This document shows, piece after piece, positions 12,152-22,910 of a stretch of DNA of 64,000 bases (position 1 is the stretch's first letter; every line of letters starts with the position of its first letter). A program made the position numbers and the translations under genes. The notes beneath the pieces are model-generated. The model was not told where the DNA came from and made no database searches. It was given only the letters and a program-made list of their open reading frames with translations. The stretch comes from Isoetes taiwanensis (Eukaryota; Streptophyta; Lycopodiopsida; Isoetales; Isoetaceae): NCBI GenBank assembly GCA_021234155.1, contig JAJEKV010000027.1, positions 4,772,623 through 4,836,622 on the forward strand, in the 5' to 3' direction.

Positions 12152-12166
12152 CCCAACTGTTATATT
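12152..12166. repeat. Target-site duplication of a LINE, right copy
   Basis: This is an exact copy of the 15-mer at 11048-11062. Confidence 0.85.
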
Positions 12167-13376
12167 GTAAGGGTAATATGAATCAGTCCCCCATTTTGGC
12201 ATGGCAGAGGAGCCTTCTCTCCACTGTCGCCAGTCAGAACCCCTCTACGGGGCTAGAATGGGATCCTAATTGTCTTACCCCTACATTTTAACCAAATCAT
12301 AGAAATGAGCTTTTGTGAACCTTATCTTATTATAGTTTCCATAAACCTCCAATGTTCGAGTTTGATATTTGTGAGAGGGTTTTCTCGCATGGTTGGGCTA
12401 AGATTCCTGTGGCGTATTGTATAGAAAACTGTATTTTGTTTCATGTTTGAGGAGCTTGTTTGCAATTAAAGGTCAATCTTCCTTTTTTGGCTTGATGTTC
12501 TTTTTTGTCGATGCTATGCATGGTATGAAAAAGGAAAGGGTCGAATGCGCACATGGGCAGATCTCCTGGGTGGACAGGTATTCCTGCCGTGCCGTTTCTG
12601 TCGGGTTTGGAAGGCTCTGCAGATTTGGAGCGATATGGTAAGTAGATGTTCTTCATCTGGAGGTTTCAATCCTCCGAGTCCTTTTTTGTTACTTATGTTA
12701 TTTATGAGTTTAGAGGATTGCTGCCACCGTGGATCCAGGGCTTCAAAGATGCTATAGAAAATCCGGGCTGTTTGGGAAGCGCCGATTCTGTTGCAAGGGG
12801 GTTGCTTGATTGGCCTGTTCCGGTTCTTGCTTGGTTGGGTTGTTCTGATGAATCCAGGAGAGGCGATTTTGCTGCTTGTGCCGTATTTGAAGGCTATAAG
12901 GAGGCGGCGTCATCCTGTTGTGGTTGGGTGCAGCAAGAGAAAGGCCCCTGAATAGGCTCTTCTTTGGTCTTCCTTGTCTTCTGTTGAGTCTATGCTATTC
13001 TGTAATAATCTTCAGTAGTCTCTGCGCAATCATCTCTTATAGTGAGTCTCCTTTTGTCGTGTTGTGTAATCGTATATATAAGTCGCTTAGTTGTGTTGAC
13101 CATGCCATCTGTAAATCCATGAGTTTGAGACCATGGTTATGTAAAAATCCTGTGTTCATTATAGAAATGCTGTTTTTAGACCATATGTTCAATCGAGACC
13201 ATAGGAAATGGTAAGTTCATTTCCTGCCAAAATGTTTATAACCATGGATCTGGCATGATGCCAGGAATATGCCACCAATCAATGGCTCCCAATGAACGAA
13301 AGATAAAAAACCCATAAACCTCCAATAATTATCTATACAAGTGATATTTTGAAGAACCTTACCAAATTGCAACATT
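12167..13376. other. Non-coding interval
   Basis: Several 60-100 codon frames on both strands overlap each other and none resembles a known protein. GTAAGGGTAA near 12166 and its near-complement TTACCCCTAC near 12280 could be the ends of a small element, but the match is too short to call. Confidence 0.4.
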
Positions 13377-13588
13377 AAGGTAAGGTTATCGGTCTGGCCG
13401 AGGCTGATAACCAAAAATGCGTGACCGAGGCTGTACGTCCGAGGCCAGATATTTGCACGTAAGGCCGAGGCCCGCTAGGGCCGAAGGCTGGGCGGAGGCC
13501 TCACGTGCAAATATCTGGCCGAGGACGTACAGCCGAGGCCACGCATTTTTTGTTATCAGCCGAGGCAAAAACCGATAACCACCTTATC
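13377..13588. mobile_element. GC-rich foldback (hairpin) element, MITE-like
   Basis: Two arms of about 85 bp (13377-13462 and 13503-13588) are inverted copies of each other. Both contain CAGATATTTGCACGT, GCTGTACGTCC, AAAAATGCGTG and GGTTATCGG in matching inverted order. The ~40-bp loop is itself rich in GGCCGAGGC. Transcription would give a long, near-perfect hairpin. The structure fits a foldback/MITE insertion; a small-RNA precursor is the alternative. Confidence 0.8.
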
Positions 13589-13771
13589 GGGCTAATAACT
13601 AATTATCTCCTAGTACTATAACTAATTATCACTCCGGAGTGATAACTTAATCATGGGACTCTCCCCAAAACCCCCAAACCCCCAAAAGGTGCTCTGCCCG
13701 CGTTTTTGAGTCCCCAAATTGGATTCTAAGCACCCTTTCCGCAGCCAGAGACCCCTCAAACTTTGGAAGTC

Positions 13772-15380
13772 ATGGCCACAGAAGATGGGCAGCTGGAAAC
13801 CCAAGGCGAGGGCGCCCGGCAAAACGGTCCCGATCGGCCATCACGACGGGGAGAGTCATCCTCCATGAAGAAGGAGGCTCGGGCTAAGGCTAAGGCCCCT
13901 CAACAGGCCAGCCCGCCGGAAGGGATCGATTGCTCGCACCACATAGGAACTCCCCGCCTCAGAGGATTGGAGCCACGTCAAAGCGGGAGTGGAGGCTAAC
14001 GGTGCTTTCGTGGATTGAGGCTAACAAAGCGTTCGGCCGGGTTGGCATGACAAGGAGATGGAGTCCTCGGATCCCATGTGCTCAAAAGGCAACCGATGGT
14101 CGAAAGAACCGCATCACAGTCTGAGACCCAACGACGGCCGCGTGGAAGATGGCCTTGGCCCGCACACTTCGGCAGCAACAAAGCCGTGCAGAGGTCGGTC
14201 CGACATGCGGGCCGCCTGAACTCGTGGTTCATCACTCTAGACACCATGACGCAGAAAGGGAGCCCCGCAATCACGAGACGATGGTCACGCGGTGTCACCG
14301 GCTTCCGGGCGAGGTGGAGGCAGCCACCACCATGGCATCTGGAGCGCCAGGCCGCTCTTGCGCATGCCCGCATACGCCTTCGGGATCTTCGTGAGTAAGA
14401 TCGAACAGCAAGCCCGCCCCTGGATGCCCGTGTCTTTGGGGCTCGAAAGCACGCCTCGCTACTCGAGCACGGAGCTCCGTGGGTTGCGGGCAACCATCCA
14501 TAAACCCGAGCCGGGATCTCCCTACCGAGGTTCATAGTCACCGTGTAGCGGTCGCGAGGCGAGAGATGGCCAAGCGGCCAGCCGAGGCCACGCAAGAGCT
14601 GTGCTCCCGACTTCCGCGGGGCGAACGCGGCTCGGACCGCTACCCGCCCACGGCCTCCGCGCCGGCAATGAGGCCCCCCTGACTTTGCCCGCACTCCAGC
14701 CACTCCCGCCATCCCGGCCACCACCACCACCCCGGCCACCCGGCCCTGCCCCTCGCCCACCTTTGACCTGGACCCTTGGGAACTCGGGGCCTTGGCGGAG
14801 AGGCCCCTGTCGGTAGTTCGAGGCATGCCGAGCGGCCCGGGGGAGTTCGTCCACAACATCCGGCGACATTCTCGATCGGATGACATTCCCGGGCGGTTCA
14901 CATTTCTCGAGCAGCCCGTCATGGGGCTCGGTACCGGTCGTGACCGCATTGTCATATTCACGGTTGCGGATGCAATGTGTCCGTGATGCCATATTGCGCC
15001 CGGGGGCCGAATCTTTGAAGGGGACATCCATGTCGTGGGCCACCGACCTCACACCCGTGCAACGGAGGCACGCAGACGGGAGCTTGTCGGGGAGGCATTA
15101 CCGCCACCGAGGGGTGCCGCGGGATTGGTTCGAGGCAAGATGCACATTTTCCGGCTGACTGCTCTGCTGCGGACCCGCCCGACTCCAGCGGCCCCAACCG
15201 CGGTACGCACGGGCCCTCGCCGCTTCTCCTACCACTCCTGCTCCTACTCCTGCTCTCTCACGACCCACACCCTCTCAGCCACATGCTGCCTCCGCTCCAT
15301 CTACTTCTCCCACTCGGCCTCTGCTTCCGTCCTCCCCAGACTTCGAGTACAGCGCATACCCATGCCTGGCCCGACAAATA
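13772..15380 (+). pseudogene. Putative ORF1 region of the GC-rich LINE
   Basis: A start ATG at 13772 opens a basic, Gly/Arg-rich frame (about 75 codons) that breaks at 13999. Fragments in other frames continue to about 15380. Position before the endonuclease fits ORF1, but no RNA-binding or zinc-knuckle motif is recognisable. A long open frame on the opposite strand is compositional. Confidence 0.4.
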
Positions 15381-15384
15381 GGAA

Positions 15385-16215
15385 TTGTGCCTCCGGGTGG
15401 TCTCATGGAATTGTCCGAGGCTTCCCTTGGCGAAGGGGCGATCCCGAACTCCATGGCGTGCGATATGGATCTCATCTTTCTCATGGAGACATGGGAGCAT
15501 CTTTGAGCACGAGCTACGATCCTGGGGTTACCAACATTTCTCGGTCTTCAATACACATGCGGTGACGAGGAGGGTCATGGTGGAGTGGCTTGCTACTACC
15601 GGACAACCTTGGCACATTCCGGTTACCCTCTAGAAGACGACCCGGACACAACCGGTACTTGTGGGTTCGTGTGCATAATACCAGTGGCAACCCTCTTTTT
15701 ACGGCCGCTGTTATTTCCCTCACGCGAGCACCTTCTATCGCAGCCACCCCGTCGCGGATAGGATGGACCCTTATGTCGATCTATATGATGACATACGGCA
15801 GACACCAAATAGGTTGGGTAGGGTCGTCCTTCTTGGAGATTTCAATGCACGACGGGGAGTAGAGCAGCCCATGCGACTTGACCCCCACGACGATGTCCTG
15901 CGGCTTCTACGCTCGAAGCAACCCTCGCCACGAGGATCGGATGACGGCCGGTCACTTTCGCTTTGGCGAGCATTGCTCCTGCTATGTGGTATTTTTTACT
16001 TCATAATTTGCAATGGCACATCCACAAAGGCCCGATTCTCGCAAGTGCACATGCATGGGACAATCGGGGGAGGGTCTAGTGTGGTGGACTATGTGCTCGT
16101 AGTTGCGCCAAGATATGCATCTCATCGGTCGTTTCCTCGGTGAGCACGCAGATTTCGGGATGAGGAGGTCGACTCGGATCACCTCCCACTTTATTTGGAC
16201 CTGCTTTGGCAAGCC
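15385..16215 (+). pseudogene. AP-endonuclease domain of the GC-rich LINE (frameshifted)
   Basis: LINE endonuclease motifs appear in order but in changing frames: RVVSWN at the start (15390s), VVLLGDFNARRG near 15823-15860, SSVVDYVLVV near 16076-16105, and DSDHLPLYLDL near 16171-16203, matching the SDH catalytic motif. The enzyme nicks target DNA to prime reverse transcription. The frame changes mean this copy cannot make an active enzyme. Confidence 0.75.
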
Positions 16216-16669
16216 GCTAGAACCCCCACTATGACAGCCCCTCGCCGTCCTCAGTTGAGACTAGATTATGAGCAGGCAGAGGACTACGCCGAGATGCTCA
16301 TGGGCGCCCTCCCGGTAATTCTGCGGACCTCCACACTAGAGCAACGTGATGCACTACCGGTGACCGCTATTACGGGATGCGGCGGACATGTGCTTTGGGA
16401 CCCCCTCCCGTCGGCGCCGCGGTCAACAACATTCCCGCAGAACCGATGGTTTGATGCGGTGTAAAGAACGCATGGCGGCGGCTCCGTCACATTCGGATCC
16501 GTGTGTATTGGCTTGTAGGCCACCACCGCGATCAGCGCCCATCCGGAAGGAGACAAAGGCGCGGTACCTTGCCGTGCATCGGGGGGAGATGTTCACCGGC
16601 TGACACTCATCCTCGAACCTTTTGGCGCAGAGTGCTTGAAAGGCCCGGACCCTACGGGGGATATCACAC

Positions 16670-17545
16670 CCGGTGGGAAACGATACTTGCGGCGGCTCTA
16701 TGACCCACCAGGGGGCCAGACGCCCATACCCCACCGGGATGGCCCCATTGGTTCTCGTGGAGGAGGATGTTGTGGACGGCCCGCAACGGTGGGCTAATGG
16801 GAAGGCGGTGACCTCGATGGTATGCGAGGCCGAGTTACTCAAATGGGCGGCGCGTAGCTTGTGCCGGTCCTCACTACCACGCTCAACGAGCATTGCGGGA
16901 AGGTTTCCCAGACAATGGACCATAGCGGGGTTGTTCCCATTCACAAGGCGAGGCGACCCAATTTGTCCGACCAATTACGGACGATCATGGTCGGCCAAGA
17001 TTTGCCAAACCGCTTGGGGGCATTCTCGGCAGCGCCAGTTGACTCGGCAGAGGCGGCCGGATGTCGCGAGCCCTCACCGCAGGTAGGCTTTAGACCCCGC
17101 CACTCAACGATTGACCATATCTTTACACCTGCTTGGCATCGATTGAAGACACCGGAATCATCGGCGAGGACTTGTATTGTTTGCTTTGTGGACTTCACGG
17201 CTTTTGATACGGTTCCGGGGAAAAAGGCGTAGGCTAGATCAGCGTCAATCGGGCTCCCGCCGCTGTCGCGAAATGCCATATCTGGGTTGTATGAGAGTTG
17301 TTTTGGCATGATCGTGCGGCCGGGCGGGCATTTCACCCGGTAGTATCGGGTCCCAAGCAGGGGTTGCCCCTCTCACCAACACTTTTTTGGCCTCTACATT
17401 GATCGGTAAGAGCCCCGCTTCTCGAGCATGGGGATGGCATACAACTTTTGCACTGTGTCATCCGCCCAAAATCATCTATGCGGGCGATGTTGGCCTTTCT
17501 TTGCCCACACCCCGGCTATCACGCCTCACTTGGATGCCCTAGACA
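16670..17545 (+). pseudogene. Reverse-transcriptase domain of the GC-rich LINE (frameshifted)
   Basis: Conserved LINE RT blocks follow the endonuclease: GVVPIHKARRPNLSDQLRTI near 16927-16987, QVGFRPRHSTIDHIF near 17080-17125, a domain-A-like CFVDFTAFDTVP near 17181-17216, and GLPLSPTLFGLYIDR near 17362-17406. The catalytic YADD is degenerate (IYAGDVGL near 17478-17500). Stops and indels separate the blocks. Confidence 0.75.
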
Positions 17546-19147
17546 CATTTTGTCGCTCTGACGACATGCGCCGTGAATCGGCCAAGACCGGGGTGGTTCT
17601 CATATCCTCTTCATCGTCACCCCATGCCTCCTGCACTCACATATCGGGATGGCTGTGGACGTCACGCCCACCTACAAGTACCTAGGGGTGGAGTTCCCCT
17701 CCTCGCCTCTCTGTGGAAGGCCTCTATCCGCTATGGGTGACGGTAGCCGGAAAGCGCTTTTATACCATGCGGAGAACAAATCACCGTGCGAGCTCTATGA
17801 TTGGGGCCATCGGTCCACATCTGTTTTTCGCACCGGTCGAGCCCGTCCCTTCAGACGGTCGAGGTTTGGGGCGGTCATCTCTTTGGCGACACTGAATGAC
17901 TTGGGCAGTCGTGAAGGCATTTTTTGGCACGGGCACTTGGGGTGAAACCCTCGAGTCCCCTATTAGATTCTCGGCTGCGAAACCGATTCTTGCCGCTCAC
18001 GGGCCCTTGATAGACACATCGCCTATTTTTGTAGCGCATTACTATGAGTGATGCTTTCGGCTCCGCGACGGCTTACAGCGTGGCAATGGGTCCATAGCGG
18101 CAGGAGCTGTTGGAGGGCTAAGAGAGATCGATGGTTCGCCCGGATGGAACGTCTGAGAACACAATCGTCGCGGTGAACCTGGCCGATCGTGGCGGCTAGC
18201 GGGGAGTACTAGGCGGCTTGCTTCCTTGGCAAGCTCACGGGACCCCGGCTAGAGCGAGTCAAAAGCGGCCCATTACAAGGAGCACATCAACCCCGTGTTA
18301 GCGGGGCCACGGCTCTCGCGTTCCCGCCCCAAAAGCGCGGACTCATTGCCTCCATTCGCCCGCGGGTGCCCACCATCTTCGCGCCAGAGGCAGGCGGTGG
18401 ATTGGGGAGCCAGCGCCAGAAACTCTGTCGATCTTTGTCAAGCGGGTGCCATTGAGGATGAGTCTCACACTTTTGAGTTGCCAGCGTTCGGTCGGTCCCG
18501 CCAATCACGCTCCCTTAGTACGGCCGGACTTGCCCTTACATTTGCTGATGAACACACCGCCGAGACGTGCCACCGGGTCGTACATTCGAGGGTGCTTTCG
18601 ACCATGGTCACCTTTGCCCCACTGGCTGCCCGATTGGGCACTACGGTGCGGTGCATGACTCAGATATATTTGGGTGTTTATATGTTAGGGCCGGTTTGTC
18701 CAGGCCGATTGATTCTTTGCCCGCGGTTTTTCCCTCGAAAACTCTTCGGGGCGGGGTTTTTTTAATCCGGGCAGTAATCCGCTTGCTGCGTTTTTGTATT
18801 GGGTCCCATAGACCGATTGGTCTCCGTGGACGATAAAAATACCTTCCTTCCTTCCCACAATAGAGTCCGATAAGGTTTCTAATAGTTTCCTTTAAAAAGT
18901 TTCTTAAGTAAAACTGGCGTTCTTAATTATTAGGTGGTGGAAACGTGCGAGTAAAACCAGACTAAAGTACTGCGACGCCGAACTCCTTTTGGTTGCATTC
19001 CGGCCTCATCAGCTTAAAGGTTTGTTTCGTTGCTTAACCAGCGCATTTTCTTAAAAACAGCTTCTCTGACAACTTTAATCTCTCCATTTTCCGAGGAATG
19101 CAAGTAAAATCTTTGGTTATGTGAGGTTTTTGCATTTTTGGATCGGG

Positions 19148-21987
19148 ATGGATACTTCAGGATTTATCACCTCTTTGATGACTTCTGCTATTATATTGGT
19201 TCTATTTTTTCTTGTATATTGGTGGGTTTCCAGGCGTCCAAGTAATTTTGTGATCTACTATCCGGCACTTATTTTAAATGGGGTGGGGGTACCAGAGGAC
19301 GCGCAATATAGAAGTCCCTGGCAATGGATCGTAGACGCATGGCAGGTTTCTGAAGAGGAGATTGTGTCTTTTGCTGGTCTAGATGCTGCAGTTTATTTGA
19401 ATCTGCTTGACACAGGTAAACTCTCTTTTTATTTGACAAGAAACTAATGCTCTGTTCATTAGAACGAATTGGAGATATTTTCTGTTTTTAGACTGCTCTT
19501 CTGTTCATTAGAACATATATTTCTGTTTTTTAAAATCATCTTCTTCTTCGTAGATGTTGTTGCATGGAGTAATTGATATTTAGAGTGGTAGATATTTGTA
19601 GCTCTAGCTTTTCAGCAGGATGTCTAGGAATAGGACCATCTTTGTGCTTTCCAATGTTGAGGGAACATTTAGATGTTTTCGCGTAGGTTAGGACATGATA
19701 AGCATAGCCTAGGGTATGCTTGTCTGCTTTCTAGCTCTTCTTAAAAAAGAACATGAAGGATGTCGATATGTTGTCAAAATTATACCAATTTGCAGCTTTG
19801 AAGATTTTGGGCTGCACTGCAATATTTGGCATTCTGGTGCTTCTACCACTGGCAGCAACTGGCAACCAATTGAAACAAAGATCTAAAGGAACCACAAGCT
19901 CTGCAAATAATTCAACAAGACGCACCAATGTCAATTCTACCTTTAGTGGCTTTGATGCACTGGACATGGCCAATTTGAAGGTTGATGTTGTGATATTATG
20001 GATTAATTTTCAATTTATTGAATTAAGACATTGATCCTTATCATATTTTCTTGCCATCTTGGTGCAGCAAAAAGATCCAAAAATGTGGGCATTTATTGTT
20101 GGTGTTTACTGGTTGTCCATTGCATGTTATATGGTGCTCTGGAGGAAATATAAACATATCATCCTACTCAGGAACAAGGATCGTTCTTCTCTGGAATCTA
20201 AGCCAGAACATTACACTGTGCTAGTGAGAGACATACCACCTGTTAAGGACGGTACATTCATGGAACAAGTTGATGCCTATTTCCAAAAGATTCATCCACG
20301 AACTTATGAAAAATCGATAGTCGTGACAAATTTCAAAAAGGTAGCTTTGGAGATTGTAACTTGTTGCAGACCTTCCTTTTATCTTTTAATAGGGTGACCG
20401 TATTTTAGGCTTTTAAATGTTGGGCAAAATTGGAGAAGTATAAAAAGAAGTTAGCCCATGCAGAAGCAATCTTTGCAGAATCTAAAACTAAGCGAAATCC
20501 AGAAGGTATTCGTCCTTGTCATAAGACAGGGACTTTAGGACTTTCAGGTCAAAGGGTGGATTCCATGGATTTCTATCAAGATAAGGTTAAGAAGTGGAAA
20601 TTGAAGTATGAGGATGAAAAGAGGAGGACCTTATCTAGAGAGCAACAATCTTCAGCATTAGCTATCTTCAATAACAGGATGAAAGCAGCTGCTGCAGGAC
20701 AGTCTGTGCATTCACGATTTACTCAGCAATGGTCCACAAGTATAGCTCCTGAACCTCGAGACATCATTTGGGAAAATCTGGCTATCCCATTTTACCAGCG
20801 CTTGATAAGACAAGCAGTGGTCCACACACTTGTTTTTCTGACAATTTGTTTTTCCATGATTCCCATCAGTTTTGTGTCTGCATTGACAACTCTAAGTAAT
20901 CTTCGAAAGACCCTTCCCTTTCTGAATCCTATTGTGAATATAAGTGTTCTACATTCTGTACTGGAAGCATACCTCCCTCAGCTGGCCCTTATCACCTTCT
21001 TAAATTTTCTGCCAACTTTTCTTCATTTCCTATCAAAGTTAGAGGGAATTTCCTCCCAAAGTGACCTGGTATGGGCTACTTCCGGGAAGTTCTTCTCTTT
21101 CATGATCTTTGTTGTATTTCTGGGTGTTGCACTCACAAGTTCATTGTTTAACACTCTAAAGCAAATTGAAAAAGAACCGAGCGGCACCGTGAGCCTTATT
21201 GGTAAATCTCTTACAAGTGCATCTTCATTCTTTGTAACGTTTATTGCTCTCAAGTAAGTGCTTTTGTCTGGCAAATACTGCAAAAAAATTGTTTGTCTTA
21301 ACCTAAAATATAAGGATGGAACAGGTTTTCAGCTGGCTATGGATCAGAAGTGTTACGGCTTGTGCCCCTTTTAATGTATTATCTTAAGCGTAGGTATATT
21401 TGCAAAACTGAAGACGAAATTCGAGAGGCCTGGGAACCTGGCTCCTTTCAATATTCCACAAGCGTCCCGAATGATCTTCTAATACTAACAATTGCTATTT
21501 GTTATGCTGTGATTGCACCCATGGTGCTTCCATTTGGATTGCTCTACTTTGGTCTGGGCTGGATTGTTCTTCGAAACCAGGTGTGTTTCTGTTCCCTCCA
21601 AATCTTTCACATTTTTTTGTATGCTGATTTTTCCAATTTTATCAGGCCCTAAAGGTCTATGTACCAAAATTTGAAAGTGGTGGCAGGATGTGGCCACATA
21701 TACATAACCGAATTATGGCAGCACTCTTGGTTTCCCAAATTGTAATAATTAGTTTCTTCACAGTAAAAGAATTCATGTATACCATTTTCTTGGTGCCACT
21801 TCCTTTTGCAACGGTTACATTTGGATATGTCTGTCACAAAACCTTTTATTATGCATTTGAAGTGACTCCACTTTCTATTGCAAGTGTTGAAACGACGGAA
21901 ATGCCTGTAATCTCTATGATTGTAGAGGCTTATACCCCTACATGCTTATCTGCAGAGGATGATGAATTCAAAGATGCTGAAGTTTGA
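19148..21987 (+). CDS. CSC1-like / OSCA3-type osmosensitive calcium-permeable channel (ERD4 homologue)
   Basis: Six exons with GT-AG introns join in frame: 19148-19415, 19796-19980, 20068-20340, 20409-21253, 21325-21580 and 21646-21987, giving 722 codons and a TGA stop, almost the length of Arabidopsis ERD4 (724). The family consists of plasma-membrane, mechanically gated cation channels of the TMEM63/OSCA/CSC1 group. The N-terminal transmembrane segment (IILVLFFLVYWW) precedes a second one in exon 2. The cytosolic RNA-recognition-like domain carries YTVLVRDIPP, and a charged helical region follows (KLEKYKKKLAHAEA). The C-terminal half holds the RSU1/DUF221 helices, including VSALTTLSNLRKTLPFL, YFGLGWIVLRNQ and GRMWPHIHNRI. 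Motifs and exon phases match the ERD4 subclade rather than OSCA1. I chose the ATG at 19148 because it aligns with the ERD4 start. The gene appears intact, the only multi-exon gene in the first 60 kb that does. Confidence 0.93.
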
Positions 21988-22369
21988 AGATGCACATTTC
22001 AACATGCATCTAGAACCACCCAAACATCACAAGCATAAAAGACAACTTAACGAGGGGCTTGTATAGAGTTTTAACTCTTGTACTGAAGATTCTTTAGATG
22101 TCAATTCTTTGCTCAGTACAACGTGATGCAACTTCTTGATTGTAACAGAGACAAGGAAGGTAGAGACAAGGAAGGTTGAATTGTTTTTCATTTTTTGGGA
22201 GGTTTGCCAAAATGGCTTTGTAATTTTAGGATCTTCTTACAAAATAACAGCTGCTTTGACATTTGGTAAATCTGAGGTATTTCCAAGTAATTTTGTGATC
22301 CCAATCGTAGTTCTGCCACTTGTCATGTGGATGGCAGATATCCAACGCATGGAATTCGAAGCAGTATTT

Positions 22370-22457
22370 GGCAAGATGTTTGGCAGGAGTTGTGGTTTGT
22401 GTATTTCTTGGATGGCAAGATGTTTGGCAGGAGTTGTGGTTTGTGTATTTCTTGGAT
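22370..22457. repeat. Tandem duplication, unit 44 bp
   Basis: GGCAAGATGTTTGGCAGGAG and the following 24 bases are present twice without mismatch. It lies downstream of the CSC1 gene. Confidence 0.8.
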
Positions 22458-22499
22458 CTCTTCGGAAGGATTAAATTAAGTGGAGAACGTCACTAATGA

Positions 22500-22910
22500 A
22501 GCATCTACCTTACTATCTCTAACATATAATTATAAAAGGGCAGTTTCTAGAATGTTCTATTATTAGATATTGAACCGAGATTTTTGAATGGTTGGTATAA
22601 GGAGAAGCTACTAGACGAGGCATTTCTAGAAGCCGTTGTGGAGGGTGTCGCGGAGTTTCTGGAAGGTAACCAGAATGTTTGGGGGCTTCTGGAATGATCT
22701 GGAGAATGCTTTGTTTTGGTATAAAAGAGAGGAGCGGCCGGTAGGTTTAACCCATTGCGCCTTGTGGCGGCCATAGGTTTAGGGAAGGGGGTTTCTGGAA
22801 AGAGACGACGGAGGCTGTAGGGCGCCTGTTCTGTTTTCCTTCCGCTTTTCTTTTTATTCCAGTTTCTGTGTTGTTGACGCCTTCGGCATCAGGGGTAGTA
22901 TCAAGTGTGG
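22500..22910 (+). mobile_element. LTR-like promoter segment with TATA box (tentative)
   Basis: Repeated TTCTGGAA-type motifs precede a TATAAAAG box at 22720-22727. They are followed by a leader-like T-rich stretch and, near 22893-22905, a sequence (GGGGTAGTATCAAGTG) loosely like a retrotransposon primer-binding site. The layout resembles an LTR with the start of an untranslated leader. No second LTR copy or coding region is present, so the call is tentative. Confidence 0.3.

Larger units (their letters stand above)
13600..18845 (+). mobile_element. Decayed GC-rich LINE (non-LTR retrotransposon)
   Basis: A block far richer in G+C than its surroundings contains, in order on the + strand, remnants of ORF1, an AP-endonuclease and a reverse transcriptase, all broken by frameshifts and stops. 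It ends in a CCTTCCTTCC-rich tail near 18840, where AT-rich DNA resumes. The sharp composition change marks the whole block as an insertion. No target-site duplication was found by eye. Confidence 0.75.

Noticed and set aside
13996-15027. 343-codon open frame on the - strand
   Set aside because: It lies in the GC-rich LINE where stops are rare by composition; it has no domain and runs opposite to the LINE.
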